From Acidobacteriota bacterium (GTDB lineage: Bacteria; Acidobacteriota; Blastocatellia; Pyrinomonadales; Pyrinomonadaceae): a DNA stretch of 64,000 nt. A program made the translations under genes and the position numbers. Positions 17,644 through 26,727 of this stretch are shown in pieces. Under the pieces are notes generated by a model that was not told the origin of the DNA, did not search any database, and was given only the letters and a program-made list of their open reading frames with translations. The stretch's first letter is position 1, and every line of letters starts with the position of its first letter. Location of the stretch: NCBI GenBank assembly GCA_003697135.1, contig RFGC01000037.1:186001-250000 (forward strand), read 5' to 3'.

Positions 17644-19218
17644 ATGAAAAAAATCTGGCAAAATTTTTTAAGCAAGATTATATCAGCTCTTTCCATAGTC
17701 TTCCTGATTTTGGGATTGATATTTGTTGGCGCTTCGTATTTTGCTGGAGAAGCCATTAGTTCGGTTGGTGTGATTATAGTTTCGATTGCGTCTGCTTTAG
17801 CAATTTTAGGGTTGGTATCTACGAACTTTTATCTTGCTGAGCTTACGGGAAAAATCAAAGAGGCTGTTTTTGTTGCTGAAAAAATCTCACGAGGAGAAAT
17901 TTTCTACACATCGAAAGAAAAGACCGATAATGAATTGAAGATCGCCTTAGGAAAGATTTCGGAAAATTTTGTTCAAAGAATGGAAGTAATAGAAAAGATG
18001 GCTTTGGGAAATTTGGATTTGGACGTTGAGCTGTATTCTGAGTCAGACGCATTTGGTCAAGCGCTTCAGAATGCAATAGCGAAACTAAAAACACAAGTTC
18101 AGACGAAGAAGCAACGTGAAGAATTCCAAAAATCAATCCAGAATCTTTTGACAAAAACTGCTCAGATCATAAATGGAGATTTCTCAGTTCACGTGACGGT
18201 TTTCAATGAAGACTTTGAGCCTGTAGCTAAAGCTTTTAACTCCATGACCAAAGAGCTTAACGATCTGATTGCGCATATTAAAAAGCTTAGCAATGAAATC
18301 TCGGCCTCATCTCGTAGAGTAAAGGAAATCATTGCCTATTTGGAGCATGAAAACGAGACACAGATTGAGCAAATTTCGCAGTTTGTAAATGCTTATTCAA
18401 ATATGCAAATTCGTAAGATATTTGAAAAAAGTAATTTAGTAGTCCAAACTGCGAGTGATTGTTTAAGTGCTACGGTTTATGCCGTTAAAGCAGTTCAGGA
18501 AAGCCTAGGTTCGATGAGTTCGATTCGATTTCGAGTTCAGGAAACAGCAAAGCGCGTTAAGAAACTGGGCGAACGCTCACAAGAAATATCGCAAACGGTT
18601 GATTCAATTTCAGACGTTTCCCACAAAATTGAGCTTTTAGCTTTGAACTTGAACCTGCATTCAGTATCTTCCCATGACGATAAAAAGAAATCAGCCCAAA
18701 TTGCAAGAGAGGCAGAGGTGTTGGCTGAAAACTTCAATCATCTCACGCAGCAAATAGAGACTTTGGTTCAAACTGCACAATCGGAATTGCAAGAAGTGAT
18801 TGTTTCTATGGACCAAACAATTCAAGAAGTGGTAGTGGGTTCAACGCTTGCAAACCGGATTCAACAAACTCTTTCTGAGCTAGAAAGAGCCACGATTCAG
18901 CTTAATGAATTTTTAGAAGAAGTTTCAGGCTTGATAACTCAAAGTGTTCAGGTTGCAGAAGATATTTCTAGGTTTACTGTTAGCTTTGAGAAATCTGCAA
19001 AGATGATGAAAAGCAACATCAAGCAGTCTCTTGGTGTTGTATCTGAACTTGTATCGGGTTCAAGCGAACTTGTTAGAGCGGTTGGAGACATGAGAACAAC
19101 TGAGATCGAAGTTCCTAAGATCGATGAAAATCTTGAAGATGTTGCAGACCGCAAGGCTGAAGCACTTAAGACTGTTGAAAATTTTAAGACAACCACCATG
19201 GAAAAAAAATTGACGTGA
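17644..19218 (+). CDS. atypical methyl-accepting chemotaxis-like protein 2 (PilJ-like)
   Basis: A 524-residue protein with the same plan as its neighbour: two hydrophobic helices (about residues 14-36 and 41-63), no periplasmic domain, HAMP-like repeats and a long coiled coil. Its tip is easier to recognise (KIELLALNLNL-H-S-V-S, then A-R-E-A-E-V-L-A-E-N-F), corresponding to the MCP hairpin and the E-V-R-x-L-A segment. Again a His stands where the conserved Glu is expected and Ser replaces the Arg. Two divergent copies side by side suggest duplication and possibly mixed receptor oligomers. It is preceded by AAGGAGAAA and spaced 21 bases from the previous gene. Confidence 0.78.
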   Translation: MKKIWQNFLSKIISALSIVFLILGLIFVGASYFAGEAISSVGVIIVSIASALAILGLVSTNFYLAELTGKIKEAVFVAEKISRGEIFYTSKEKTDNELKIALGKISENFVQRMEVIEKMALGNLDLDVELYSESDAFGQALQNAIAKLKTQVQTKKQREEFQKSIQNLLTKTAQIINGDFSVHVTVFNEDFEPVAKAFNSMTKELNDLIAHIKKLSNEISASSRRVKEIIAYLEHENETQIEQISQFVNAYSNMQIRKIFEKSNLVVQTASDCLSATVYAVKAVQESLGSMSSIRFRVQETAKRVKKLGERSQEISQTVDSISDVSHKIELLALNLNLHSVSSHDDKKKSAQIAREAEVLAENFNHLTQQIETLVQTAQSELQEVIVSMDQTIQEVVVGSTLANRIQQTLSELERATIQLNEFLEEVSGLITQSVQVAEDISRFTVSFEKSAKMMKSNIKQSLGVVSELVSGSSELVRAVGDMRTTEIEVPKIDENLEDVADRKAEALKTVENFKTTTMEKKLT

Positions 19219-19234
19219 GGATGGGTGTGAATTT

Positions 19235-21970
19235 ATGTTTCCAGATTTTTTGCAGGCTTTCTCAAAGGAAGCAAAAAATTATTTATCACGAATTCAACAA
19301 GACCTTCGTTTTTATCTAACAAGCGCCCGTTGGTCAGAGTTAAAGAATGCTCTAGATGCTTCGGAAAAAGTAAAGGATGCGGCTTTTGCTATTGGCTTGA
19401 CAAATTTAGCAAACGCAATGGCTGAATTTCATGAGAAACTAAAAAATGCAATGCTTTCGGAATCGTTTTCAGCCGATAAAATCAATCAACTTCTGGGCGA
19501 TCTTGCTGAGATCGAAAAGATATTAGATGAGACCCAGTTGACGCCTGTAGATATAGAGGTTGGACTAGTGGATTTGCAAGGAGTTCAAGAAGAAACGCAA
19601 GAGACTCAGCAAGAGAAGCAAGAAGATTTTGAGATTGACAGGGAACTACTTGAAATCTTTACGATGGAAGCTGATGAACACTTAAGAAACATAAAGCACA
19701 ATTTATCCATACTTGAAAAGTCACCAGAAAACGAGGAGGCTCTATCGCAGATTCGTCGTAGCTGTCACACTCTTAAAGGTTCTGCTGGAGTGATAGGTTT
19801 GAAGAGACTTTCCGAGCTTGCTCACAAAATGGAAGACCTTTTGGACTGCTTGGCTAGACATCCATTCAAAGTTGATGAGGCAATATTAGATACGCTTCTT
19901 GTAGCAACAGATTGTTTAGAGGTTCTAGCTTTTAGTGAAGTTACTCCTCAACTCAGTCAGAAAGTTTTGGAAATTGAAAAGAGACTTTTGGAAGCTCAGG
20001 AAAAAGTAGAATTTTCAGCCGAAAAAGTAGAGTCTGCGGCTGAAAAAATAGAATCTTCGGCTGATCTTAAAGTTTTAGATAAGGTCGAGAAGGAAGTAAC
20101 GATAAGTGAGGCTGGCCACCAACAGTTATCGCTTAAACCGGAACCGCAAATTGAAAAAGCTGTAGAGCAACCTAAAGCAGTTATCCGCGTATCCTTAGAG
20201 CGTCTTGACGAAATAATCGAGTTAGCAAGTGAAATCTCAATCAACTACTCGTTTTTTGGAAGTCAGCTTTTGGAATTGAAAAAACAGGTCGAAGAGATGA
20301 AGAATAATGCTCTTCGCACTGCACGATTGAGTTCAAAAATAGAAACAACCTTCGGTACGGTCAGTGCTAACTCGCAGTTTGCAGAAGCTCTTCACAATGC
20401 CTCTGTTAGAGATTTTGATTTTTTAGAGCTTGACCGATACACGGAGTTTCACCAAACTACACTAGAACTCACTGAAGCCGCATCTGACGCCACGACTATT
20501 GCAAATGAGTTATCTCAAATTCTGAGTGAACTTAATTTCACCTTTAACTCTCAGAGAAGGCTATTTGAGGAGCTACAAAACAAGCTCACGAAGCTCAAAA
20601 TAATTCCTTTTTCTACGATCTCACCGCGCTTGCACCGCACTGTTAAGGTAATCGCAGAGGAAGAGAAAAAGGATGTTGAACTTATAATCGAGGATAATCA
20701 AATAGAAGTTGATTCTGAGGCTCTGCATGTTGTTGTTGAGCCTTTGTTGCATCTTTTAAGAAATGCCGTGGCTCACGGTATAGAGCCTCCTGAGATCAGG
20801 AGAAGTTTGAGAAAGCCTGAAAAAGGAAAAATAGTTGTCCGAGCTTTTAATGAAGGGAACTACATTGGTTTTAGTGTTAGTGACGATGGTAGCGGTATTC
20901 CTGTTGAGCGTATCAAAGAGAAGGCTGTTGAGATGGGAGTCATTTCCGAAGCTGAAGCTCAACAAATGTCCGATGATAAAGCTTTATCGCTTGTTTTTGT
21001 TTCAGGGCTTTCAACTGCATCGAGGCTAGATGAAATCTGCGGACGTGGGCTAGGACTAGATGTTGTTAAGGCATGCTTGCAAAAAAATCGAGGTAGAATC
21101 GAAGTTAAGAGTAGACCTTGGGAAGGCACAACTTTCACGATATTTTTGCCCAGAATGTTTAACATAACAAAGGTTTTGCCTTTCAAGATAGATGGTGCAA
21201 CTTATGCTTTCCCGATTAAATCCATTCAACAAGTTATCGAAATGCGGGTTGAGGAATTTGACATTGCCAGGTCGAAAGAACAACTCCTAATTATCAAAGG
21301 AAAGCCTTATAGACCGCTTTATCTGAATGAGCTTCTAGGTTTCCAAATACCGATGAAATCTTCTGGAGAGAACTATTTGCTTTTGCTCGTCGAAAATCAT
21401 CAAGAATCTTTTGCTGTTGCTGTTGAGATGATTACCACTCCGCAGGAAGTCATTGTTAAACCGCCCAGAGGGCTACTTGAGAAGATCAGAGGTTTCATAG
21501 GAGCTTCTATATTAAGCAACGGACAAGTCATGCCGATTCTGGACATAAATAGTTTACTTGAAGGATTTTCGCCCAAACTAATCTCAACAACTGAGAAAAA
21601 GCCAGAAACTTTGGTTATGGTTGTTGATGATAGCCCAAGTGTTAGGAAAATGAACGAAAAAATGCTCAAAGATGCTGGTTTAGTGCCTATAACGGCTAAA
21701 GATGGTATTGAAGCTTTGGAAATTCTTGAATCTGGCAAAGAACTTCCTAGTGTGATACTAACCGATATAGAAATGCCTCGCATGGATGGTTACGAATTGC
21801 TTGCTACTCTTAAGCGAAGGGAAAAATTCAAGAAAATACCAGTTGTGATGATAACCTCTAGAACAAGTGAAAAGCATCGTCAGAAGGCTTTGGAGTTAGG
21901 CGCTGCAGAATATGTCACAAAACCCTTTGACTATGCCGAATTGGTAGAACGCATCAAGAAAATGATCTGA
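19235..21970 (+). CDS. hybrid CheA/PilL-ChpA-like histidine kinase with C-terminal receiver
   Basis: A 911-residue hybrid kinase. Residues about 1-110 look like an Hpt helical bundle without a usable His. Residues about 130-245 are a true Hpt domain with His178 in S-C-H-T-L-K-G-S-A. The dimerisation helices start near 310. The HATPase is at about 480-640, with N-A-V-A-H-G-I (N box), SDDGSGIP (G1) and GRGLGLDVV (G2). A CheW-like domain follows at about 645-780, and the receiver at about 793-911 has phospho-acceptor Asp844 in LTDIEMPRMDG. This order (Hpt-kinase-CheW-REC) is that of PilL/ChpA and gliding-type CheA proteins. Own receiver plus the TPR-receiver gives two outputs. CheB and CheR are not encoded nearby. 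Confidence 0.92.
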   Translation: MFPDFLQAFSKEAKNYLSRIQQDLRFYLTSARWSELKNALDASEKVKDAAFAIGLTNLANAMAEFHEKLKNAMLSESFSADKINQLLGDLAEIEKILDETQLTPVDIEVGLVDLQGVQEETQETQQEKQEDFEIDRELLEIFTMEADEHLRNIKHNLSILEKSPENEEALSQIRRSCHTLKGSAGVIGLKRLSELAHKMEDLLDCLARHPFKVDEAILDTLLVATDCLEVLAFSEVTPQLSQKVLEIEKRLLEAQEKVEFSAEKVESAAEKIESSADLKVLDKVEKEVTISEAGHQQLSLKPEPQIEKAVEQPKAVIRVSLERLDEIIELASEISINYSFFGSQLLELKKQVEEMKNNALRTARLSSKIETTFGTVSANSQFAEALHNASVRDFDFLELDRYTEFHQTTLELTEAASDATTIANELSQILSELNFTFNSQRRLFEELQNKLTKLKIIPFSTISPRLHRTVKVIAEEEKKDVELIIEDNQIEVDSEALHVVVEPLLHLLRNAVAHGIEPPEIRRSLRKPEKGKIVVRAFNEGNYIGFSVSDDGSGIPVERIKEKAVEMGVISEAEAQQMSDDKALSLVFVSGLSTASRLDEICGRGLGLDVVKACLQKNRGRIEVKSRPWEGTTFTIFLPRMFNITKVLPFKIDGATYAFPIKSIQQVIEMRVEEFDIARSKEQLLIIKGKPYRPLYLNELLGFQIPMKSSGENYLLLLVENHQESFAVAVEMITTPQEVIVKPPRGLLEKIRGFIGASILSNGQVMPILDINSLLEGFSPKLISTTEKKPETLVMVVDDSPSVRKMNEKMLKDAGLVPITAKDGIEALEILESGKELPSVILTDIEMPRMDGYELLATLKRREKFKKIPVVMITSRTSEKHRQKALELGAAEYVTKPFDYAELVERIKKMI

Positions 21971-22093
21971 AAGACCTAGTTTTTCATTTCATTATCAAGA
22001 TTGCTTCAAGTAAAGGCCAACTTGAAATTGTCATTACAAAAATGTAAATTAAATCTTGCTGATAGACTAAACCTTCAAAGATAGTAAAGTCCT

Positions 22094-22387
22094 ATGAAGA
22101 AGGATTTCGGTTTAGACGAGTTAGAACCTGCTACCGATAAGAAAAAATACGAAGATATTTCAATTCGCACCACCATTTTGACAAAAAACAACATGATAGG
22201 TTTACTGAGTCTGAAGACAGCACCGATTGGTGGTGCGATTTGTCGGATCGATCCAAGAGAAGGAAAACCTGCGATTCAAATTTACAGTGATCCTCAGCAG
22301 GCTGAAGAATGGTTTATAAAAAGTCTTAAAACCAGCCAAGAAAACGGTTGGAAAATAGTTTATGATGGCTTGCCGTTGCATGGCTAA
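22094..22387 (+). CDS. hypothetical small protein
   Basis: A 97-residue soluble, charged protein that I do not recognise. It has no signal peptide, membrane helix or cysteine pair (one Cys only). The middle (TILTKNNMIGLLSLKTAPIG) and the end (EEWFIKSLKTSQENGWKIVYDG) look like an alpha/beta fold. It lies 123 bases after the cheA hybrid gene and 21 bases before coaX on the same strand, so it may be cotranscribed with coaX. The reading frame is complete and its codon use resembles the neighbours, which supports a real gene, but the ribosome site is weak. Confidence 0.6.
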   Translation: MKKDFGLDELEPATDKKKYEDISIRTTILTKNNMIGLLSLKTAPIGGAICRIDPREGKPAIQIYSDPQQAEEWFIKSLKTSQENGWKIVYDGLPLHG

Positions 22388-22408
22388 TCGAACCTATCCG
22401 GAACCTTA

Positions 22409-23155
22409 ATGTTGCAAAATAGAATCTTAACTGCCGACATTGGTAATACCGCCACAAAGTTTGGGATTTTCGAGAATTCAAAGCTACGAAGCCGATTTTC
22501 CCTTCCTACAGAGAGGATATTTGCAGATTTGGCACAGCACGTAGGCAATGCAGATTTTTCCGCAATAATTGCCTGTTCCGTTGTCCCAGAGGTAGAAACT
22601 TCCTTCAAGGAAATTTGCTTGAATCTTCTAGGGCTTGAGCCTTTGATGGTTACGCATGAAATTGATTTTGGGATTTCAGTAAAATACTACCCGCTGGAAA
22701 GCTTAGGAATTGACCGCTTGGTTACTGCTTTTTCCGCAGTTGAGAAATATGGCTTCCCACTGATAATCTGTGACTTCGGCACTGCTACGACGATTGATGC
22801 AGTGAATTCAAAAAAGGAGTTTCTCGGCGGAGTAATTTTTCCCGGCGTTGAAATGCTTTCAGAAGCTCTTTTTGAAAAAACTTCCAAATTACCAAAGGTA
22901 GAAGTGAAAACAATAGAAAAGGTTATCGGTAACTCGACTGCTTCCTGCATTCAATCGGGAATTTTCTATGGCTATCTTGGGTTTGCAGAAAAAATTCTCT
23001 CGAAAATGATGGAAGAGATGAAAGAAGAAGCAAAAGTAGTGGCAACAGGCGGCGCTGCCAAGCTCTTTGCAGATTACTTGAATATACCTGTGGACGAAAA
23101 CCTAACTCTTGAAGGTTTGAGAATCCTTTTTGAAAGGACGATTGTAAAAGCCTAG
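22409..23155 (+). CDS. coaX: type III pantothenate kinase
   Basis: A 248-residue CoaX that phosphorylates pantothenate in the first step of coenzyme A synthesis, with an ASKHA-type fold. The N-terminal phosphate motif ADIGNTATKFG, the pantothenate motif L-G-I-D-R-L-V, and CDFGTATTIDAV are present, as is the GG-V-I-F-P-G segment. Length matches the family. Type III enzymes need a monovalent cation and are not inhibited by CoA. The gene overlaps the convergent tmk gene by 4 bases at its 3' end. Confidence 0.92.
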   Translation: MLQNRILTADIGNTATKFGIFENSKLRSRFSLPTERIFADLAQHVGNADFSAIIACSVVPEVETSFKEICLNLLGLEPLMVTHEIDFGISVKYYPLESLGIDRLVTAFSAVEKYGFPLIICDFGTATTIDAVNSKKEFLGGVIFPGVEMLSEALFEKTSKLPKVEVKTIEKVIGNSTASCIQSGIFYGYLGFAEKILSKMMEEMKEEAKVVATGGAAKLFADYLNIPVDENLTLEGLRILFERTIVKA

Positions 23156-23850
23156 AGTGAGATTTCTGGCTTGTTTTTTGATATTGAGTAGTAGCCTTTT
23201 TGTGATCCCAGAAAATCCCAAATAAAGTTCAAAGTTTCCTTTTTGACTTCATCAAACGGCTTATCTGCTGATACTATGCGGAATCTTTCGGGATTCCTTG
23301 CTGCTAGTTCCAAGTAGGCTTTTCTAACTCGTTCGTAGAATTCCGCTTTTTCGGTGTCCATGCGATTTACTTGAATGCCTTGATTTTGCTTTCTCAAGAT
23401 TGCTGTTTGAACTGGCAGATCAAGTAGAATCGTTAAATCGGGAGTTAAACCGCCGCTGGCAATGTTTATCAGTTGCTCAAGCAGCTTCAATGGTAAATTC
23501 CTGCCTGCGCCTTGATAAGCCAAAGTCGAATCGGTGAATCTATCTGAAATGATTATTTTGCCTGCTTTGAGCGCAGGCTTAATTAGGCACTCAACGTGTT
23601 GAGCGCGGTCGGCGGCAAAAAGCAATGCCTCAGCAAGCGGCGATATTTCTTCTTCGCTTTGCACACGCAGAAAAACCTCTCTTAAGCGCATCCCAAGCTG
23701 TGTGCCGCCTGGCTCTTGTGTTGTTAAGACATCTAGCCCTTGCGCAACCAGCTCGTGAGCTATTGCTTTTATCAGAGAGGTTTTTCCGCTTCCATCTATA
23801 CCTTCAAATGTTATAAAGTTACCTTTATCCATCGTCTTTACCGAGAACAT
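23152..23850 (-). CDS. tmk: thymidylate kinase
   Basis: A 232-residue TMP kinase making dTDP from dTMP. The P-loop is FEGIDGSGKTS, the DR-motif is DRFTDSTLAYQGAGR, and a TQEPGG motif lies near residue 40. The lid region has Q-N-Q-G-I-Q-V-N-R, with the DR(Y/F) Arg in the core as usual. A second ATG six codons in (23832), giving MDKGNF, is an equally good start because it is closer to the family start. The 3' end overlaps coaX on the opposite strand. Confidence 0.93.
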   Translation of the reverse strand: MFSVKTMDKGNFITFEGIDGSGKTSLIKAIAHELVAQGLDVLTTQEPGGTQLGMRLREVFLRVQSEEEISPLAEALLFAADRAQHVECLIKPALKAGKIIISDRFTDSTLAYQGAGRNLPLKLLEQLINIASGGLTPDLTILLDLPVQTAILRKQNQGIQVNRMDTEKAEFYERVRKAYLELAARNPERFRIVSADKPFDEVKKETLNFIWDFLGSQKGYYSISKNKPEISL

Positions 23851-23895
23851 TAGTGGCGCCTAATGCTCTGATTTGTGGCCGTGATGGCCATGACT

Positions 23896-24726
23896 TTATT
23901 TTCGCACCCATTCAGGCGCTTCAAAGAGTTTCGGGTCTATCTCTTTGTTGAATTCGACGGAAGTAAATTTTATCAACATCTGGAATTGTGGAGTAATCAG
24001 CATTGTTTGAAAAGGAACTTTCACTCCTTGTATTTCCCGCCAGTCGCTTATGAGTGATTTTGTTGGCATCTTCCCTTGCGGAGTTACAAGAGTGCCTTCT
24101 TGCGCCACCAGCAATCCGGTCTTCGTATCGAAATAGAAGATATTGACAGGAAGTTTCCCTCTCGTTGCAACTACCGCATAAGCCTCGCTTGAATTTATTT
24201 TCTCGATACCTTTAACCTCAAAACCGCTGTAAATGCTTTCAAGCTTGATGTCTTTATGAAGGAGAGCTTCTATCTTTGTTTGCTCTAATTCATCGCCTTC
24301 TTTCTTTCTGTTGCCCGTGATAGGATCAACCGTCCAAGAATTAACACCGTCGAAGACATCAATGAATTCACCGAGTCCTTGGAGATTCATTTTGGTATAA
24401 GATTTATTAGGTTCAAGAGTGTAGGACTCAATCGTGCCTTTAATGCCCAAAGGTGAAAATTCAACTTCGCCTTTAGCGATTTTGGTTTTTATCTTCAGAT
24501 AAGCTTCTCGTCCGCCCAGTGCTTGAACGTATTTTTCGAGAATTTCCTTTGCGGTTGGTAGCTTCTGCTTGCTTGCACTGCTTTCTTTATCAGCCTTTGG
24601 CTGCGCTTTTTCAGGTTTAGTCCCTTCCTGAGCAGTGATCGAAAAAACAAATATCAAGAAGAGAATTGTCAATTTTGGAAACTTCGAGAAATTAACCGAT
24701 AGTTCTAGGATTTTTCGTTTTGCCAT
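23896..24726 (-). CDS. secreted LolA-like / outer-membrane lipoprotein-sorting-like protein
   Basis: A 276-residue exported protein. A signal peptide covers about residues 1-33 (hydrophobic core LTILFLIFVFSITA), then a Lys/Glu-rich spacer. The rest has the A-x-E-I-L-E-K-Y-V-x-A-L-G-G start and repeating beta-strand pattern common in acidobacterial proteins related to LolA and DUF4292 (half-barrel for lipid or lipoprotein binding). It is preceded by a strong AAGGAGG site. It follows the S41 peptidase gene by 21 bases, so the two are probably one operon. The specific role is unknown; LolA itself is usually shorter. Confidence 0.7.
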   Translation of the reverse strand: MAKRKILELSVNFSKFPKLTILFLIFVFSITAQEGTKPEKAQPKADKESSASKQKLPTAKEILEKYVQALGGREAYLKIKTKIAKGEVEFSPLGIKGTIESYTLEPNKSYTKMNLQGLGEFIDVFDGVNSWTVDPITGNRKKEGDELEQTKIEALLHKDIKLESIYSGFEVKGIEKINSSEAYAVVATRGKLPVNIFYFDTKTGLLVAQEGTLVTPQGKMPTKSLISDWREIQGVKVPFQTMLITPQFQMLIKFTSVEFNKEIDPKLFEAPEWVRK

Positions 24727-24747
24727 ATAAGATTCCTCCTTTTTGAT

Positions 24748-26106
24748 TTACTTCTGATTGATTACCTTTATAGCTTCTTTGAGTGGCAAGTCTTCTCCGT
24801 TCAAAAGAGCTTGTCTTGTTTGGAAAACTTCTATATCAGGTTTAACACCGATTCCTTCGATAGTTTTATTTTGTGGTGTTTTGTAATCCATGATTGCATA
24901 TTGAAAAAGAGCGCCTGTTGGCAAAGTTTCGATTACTGAAGTAAGTGCTACTCCTGCGCTTTGTTCTCCAACGATTTTTGCACGCCCGTTTTCTTGAAGC
25001 ACTGCACTAAAGATTTCGCTTGTTGAGCCGGTAGCATAATCTATCAAAATCACAACCTTACCAAGATAAGGATTTGGTTGCGGATAAGCAAAAAGTTCAA
25101 GCTCATTATGGCGTCCTTTCATTTTTCCGAAAGGCATTTTGTTTTCTGTTAGCAGACCGGCTAGCCCTAAAGCTATTCCAACGATCCCTCCAGGATTATC
25201 TCGCAAATCAAAGATTATTCCTTCAGTATCAGCAAAGTCTTTTAAGCTACGTCGTAAATTTTGTGCCTGCGGAATAGTCCACATATTGAAACGAATGTAA
25301 CCAATGTTTCCTTCGAGTCTCTTCGCTTCAAACAAAACTGGTTGCGGTGGGAAATGACCAACGGGTTGGCTGAAGTCCACGGTTTTTAAGTATCTTTCAA
25401 CGGGAAAAACACGACGCTCGTTTTTTTCATCCAGCACTTTGAACTCAACCTTTGTTCCTGCTTCTCCATAGGTTAAGTTTACAAGCAGGACTTCAACATA
25501 AAAGCTTTTTAGCCTATCATTTGCTCTAATCTCTTTCAGGTGCTCTTCAAGTTTTCTTGACAATTCATCAACACTTTTTCCGTTTATTGCCTCGATAATG
25601 TATCCAGCTTTTAAGCCTGCTTTTTCGGCGTTTGAGCCTTTCTCAACCTCAGAAATTACTGGCTTTCCCTCGACTGTTTTTATTTTTATTCCCGTAGTTG
25701 GCAGACTAATTGTTTTAGTCTCATTTACCGTCACTGGAAACTGAGATGATTTTAATAATTCACTTAAATTGTTCTCAAAAACAGCAAAGTGAGACAGCTT
25801 AAGCTCTCCAACCATTTGATTGAGAATCAGGTGAAATTCCTTCAGTCCTTTAGCCGACATTGCCTTAGGTTCGTAAATTTCTCTTATCTTTTTCCAATCA
25901 ACTCCGCCAAAGGTTGGATCGTAATGCTTTTCGTTTATTGTTTGCCAAACTTTCTCAAAAGATTTGCGTCGCAGTTCTTGCTCTTGGCTTTCAATTGCGC
26001 TTGTATTTTCCTGCGTTGCGATTTGAGCTTTTGTGACCGTATGAAGGAAAATCAACAAGAACACAATAAAGATCGCAAGTCTTTGTCTTCGCATTTCTTT
26101 TTTCAT
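24748..26106 (-). CDS. S41-family peptidase with PDZ domain
   Basis: A 452-residue exported serine protease. From the ATG at 26106 the protein begins with a signal peptide (core LAIFIVFLLIFLHTV). The longest frame would begin with a GTG 11 codons earlier, but only the ATG has a purine-rich site (GAGAGAG) at the right distance. A helical N-terminal domain precedes a PDZ domain at about residues 135-185 (A-G-L-K-A-G-Y-I-I-E-A-I-N-G). The peptidase core includes GIIFDLRDNPGG, and A-T-G-S-T-S-E-I-F with the catalytic Ser followed by GEQSAG. It belongs to the tricorn/retinoid-binding-like S41 branch rather than classical CtpA with its Ser-Lys pair. Probably periplasmic. Confidence 0.88.
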   Translation of the reverse strand: MKKEMRRQRLAIFIVFLLIFLHTVTKAQIATQENTSAIESQEQELRRKSFEKVWQTINEKHYDPTFGGVDWKKIREIYEPKAMSAKGLKEFHLILNQMVGELKLSHFAVFENNLSELLKSSQFPVTVNETKTISLPTTGIKIKTVEGKPVISEVEKGSNAEKAGLKAGYIIEAINGKSVDELSRKLEEHLKEIRANDRLKSFYVEVLLVNLTYGEAGTKVEFKVLDEKNERRVFPVERYLKTVDFSQPVGHFPPQPVLFEAKRLEGNIGYIRFNMWTIPQAQNLRRSLKDFADTEGIIFDLRDNPGGIVGIALGLAGLLTENKMPFGKMKGRHNELELFAYPQPNPYLGKVVILIDYATGSTSEIFSAVLQENGRAKIVGEQSAGVALTSVIETLPTGALFQYAIMDYKTPQNKTIEGIGVKPDIEVFQTRQALLNGEDLPLKEAIKVINQK

Positions 26107-26293
26107 TTCTATTGACTCTCTCTGAAATTTTATATTCACACCGATCTATTTTCCATCAGAAAGTTGGTTTCAAGAGTTATTTACGAAATGTTAGCGATAG
26201 AAGTTTTCTGTTTTGTGTTTATTGAGAATTGTAATAAAATCATCAGAACGTAGGGAAAAACTCAAGAAACTTATCAGTGAGGTTGAAGATAAG

Positions 26294-26695
26294 ATGTCTT
26301 TTGAAGCGCTTGGAATGGTAGAAACCAAAGGTTTCATCGGAGCTGTAGAAGTGGCTGATGCGATGGTGAAAGCCGCAAATGTTCAACTGATCGGGAAAGA
26401 ATACATTGGTGCTGGTTACGTGACAGTGTTTGTTCGTGGTGATGTTGGCGCAGTTAAAGCGGCGACCGATGCCGGAGCAGCAGCGGCAAGGCGTGTTGGT
26501 GAATTGGTTAGTGTTCACGTCATACCACGCCCGCATCATGAGGTCGAGAAATGCCTTCCGAAAGGAGGCGCAATTCGGTATAGTCCCGATGAACAGGCAT
26601 TGCAGAGCGGCGAAAGCCGTCAATTGAGTGCTGGTGAAACAAGTGGCACTTTGGAAGTTAAGGTGAATGACAAAAGCAAAACCAAGAAAGAGTAA
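26294..26695 (+). CDS. bacterial microcompartment shell protein, BMC-H type, with C-terminal extension
   Basis: A 133-residue hexameric shell protein (PduA/EutM/CcmK family). The BMC fold (residues about 1-90) opens with [20 protein letters not shown] and contains [13 protein letters not shown] and [11 protein letters not shown]. The longest frame adds 27 codons, but the family start MSFEALGM at 26294 is clear. Residues about 91-133 are an extra hydrophilic tail not needed for the fold. The pore loop reads E-Y-I-G-A-G where PduA has E-K-I-G-S-G, so the pore-lining Lys and Ser are replaced. It is the first gene of a four-gene microcompartment locus, 32 bases before the aldehyde dehydrogenase. 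Confidence 0.93.
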   Translation: MSFEALGMVETKGFIGAVEVADAMVKAANVQLIGKEYIGAGYVTVFVRGDVGAVKAATDAGAAAARRVGELVSVHVIPRPHHEVEKCLPKGGAIRYSPDEQALQSGESRQLSAGETSGTLEVKVNDKSKTKKE

Positions 26696-26727
26696 GGTCT
26701 AGGTTGCATTTTTGAGGCTTTCCAACA

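Noticed and set aside
13653-21970. Flagellar chemotaxis cluster
   Set aside because: No flagellar genes, CheR, CheB, CheZ or CheY-only protein nearby; the hybrid kinase and PilJ-like receptors fit a pilus-type or other system better.
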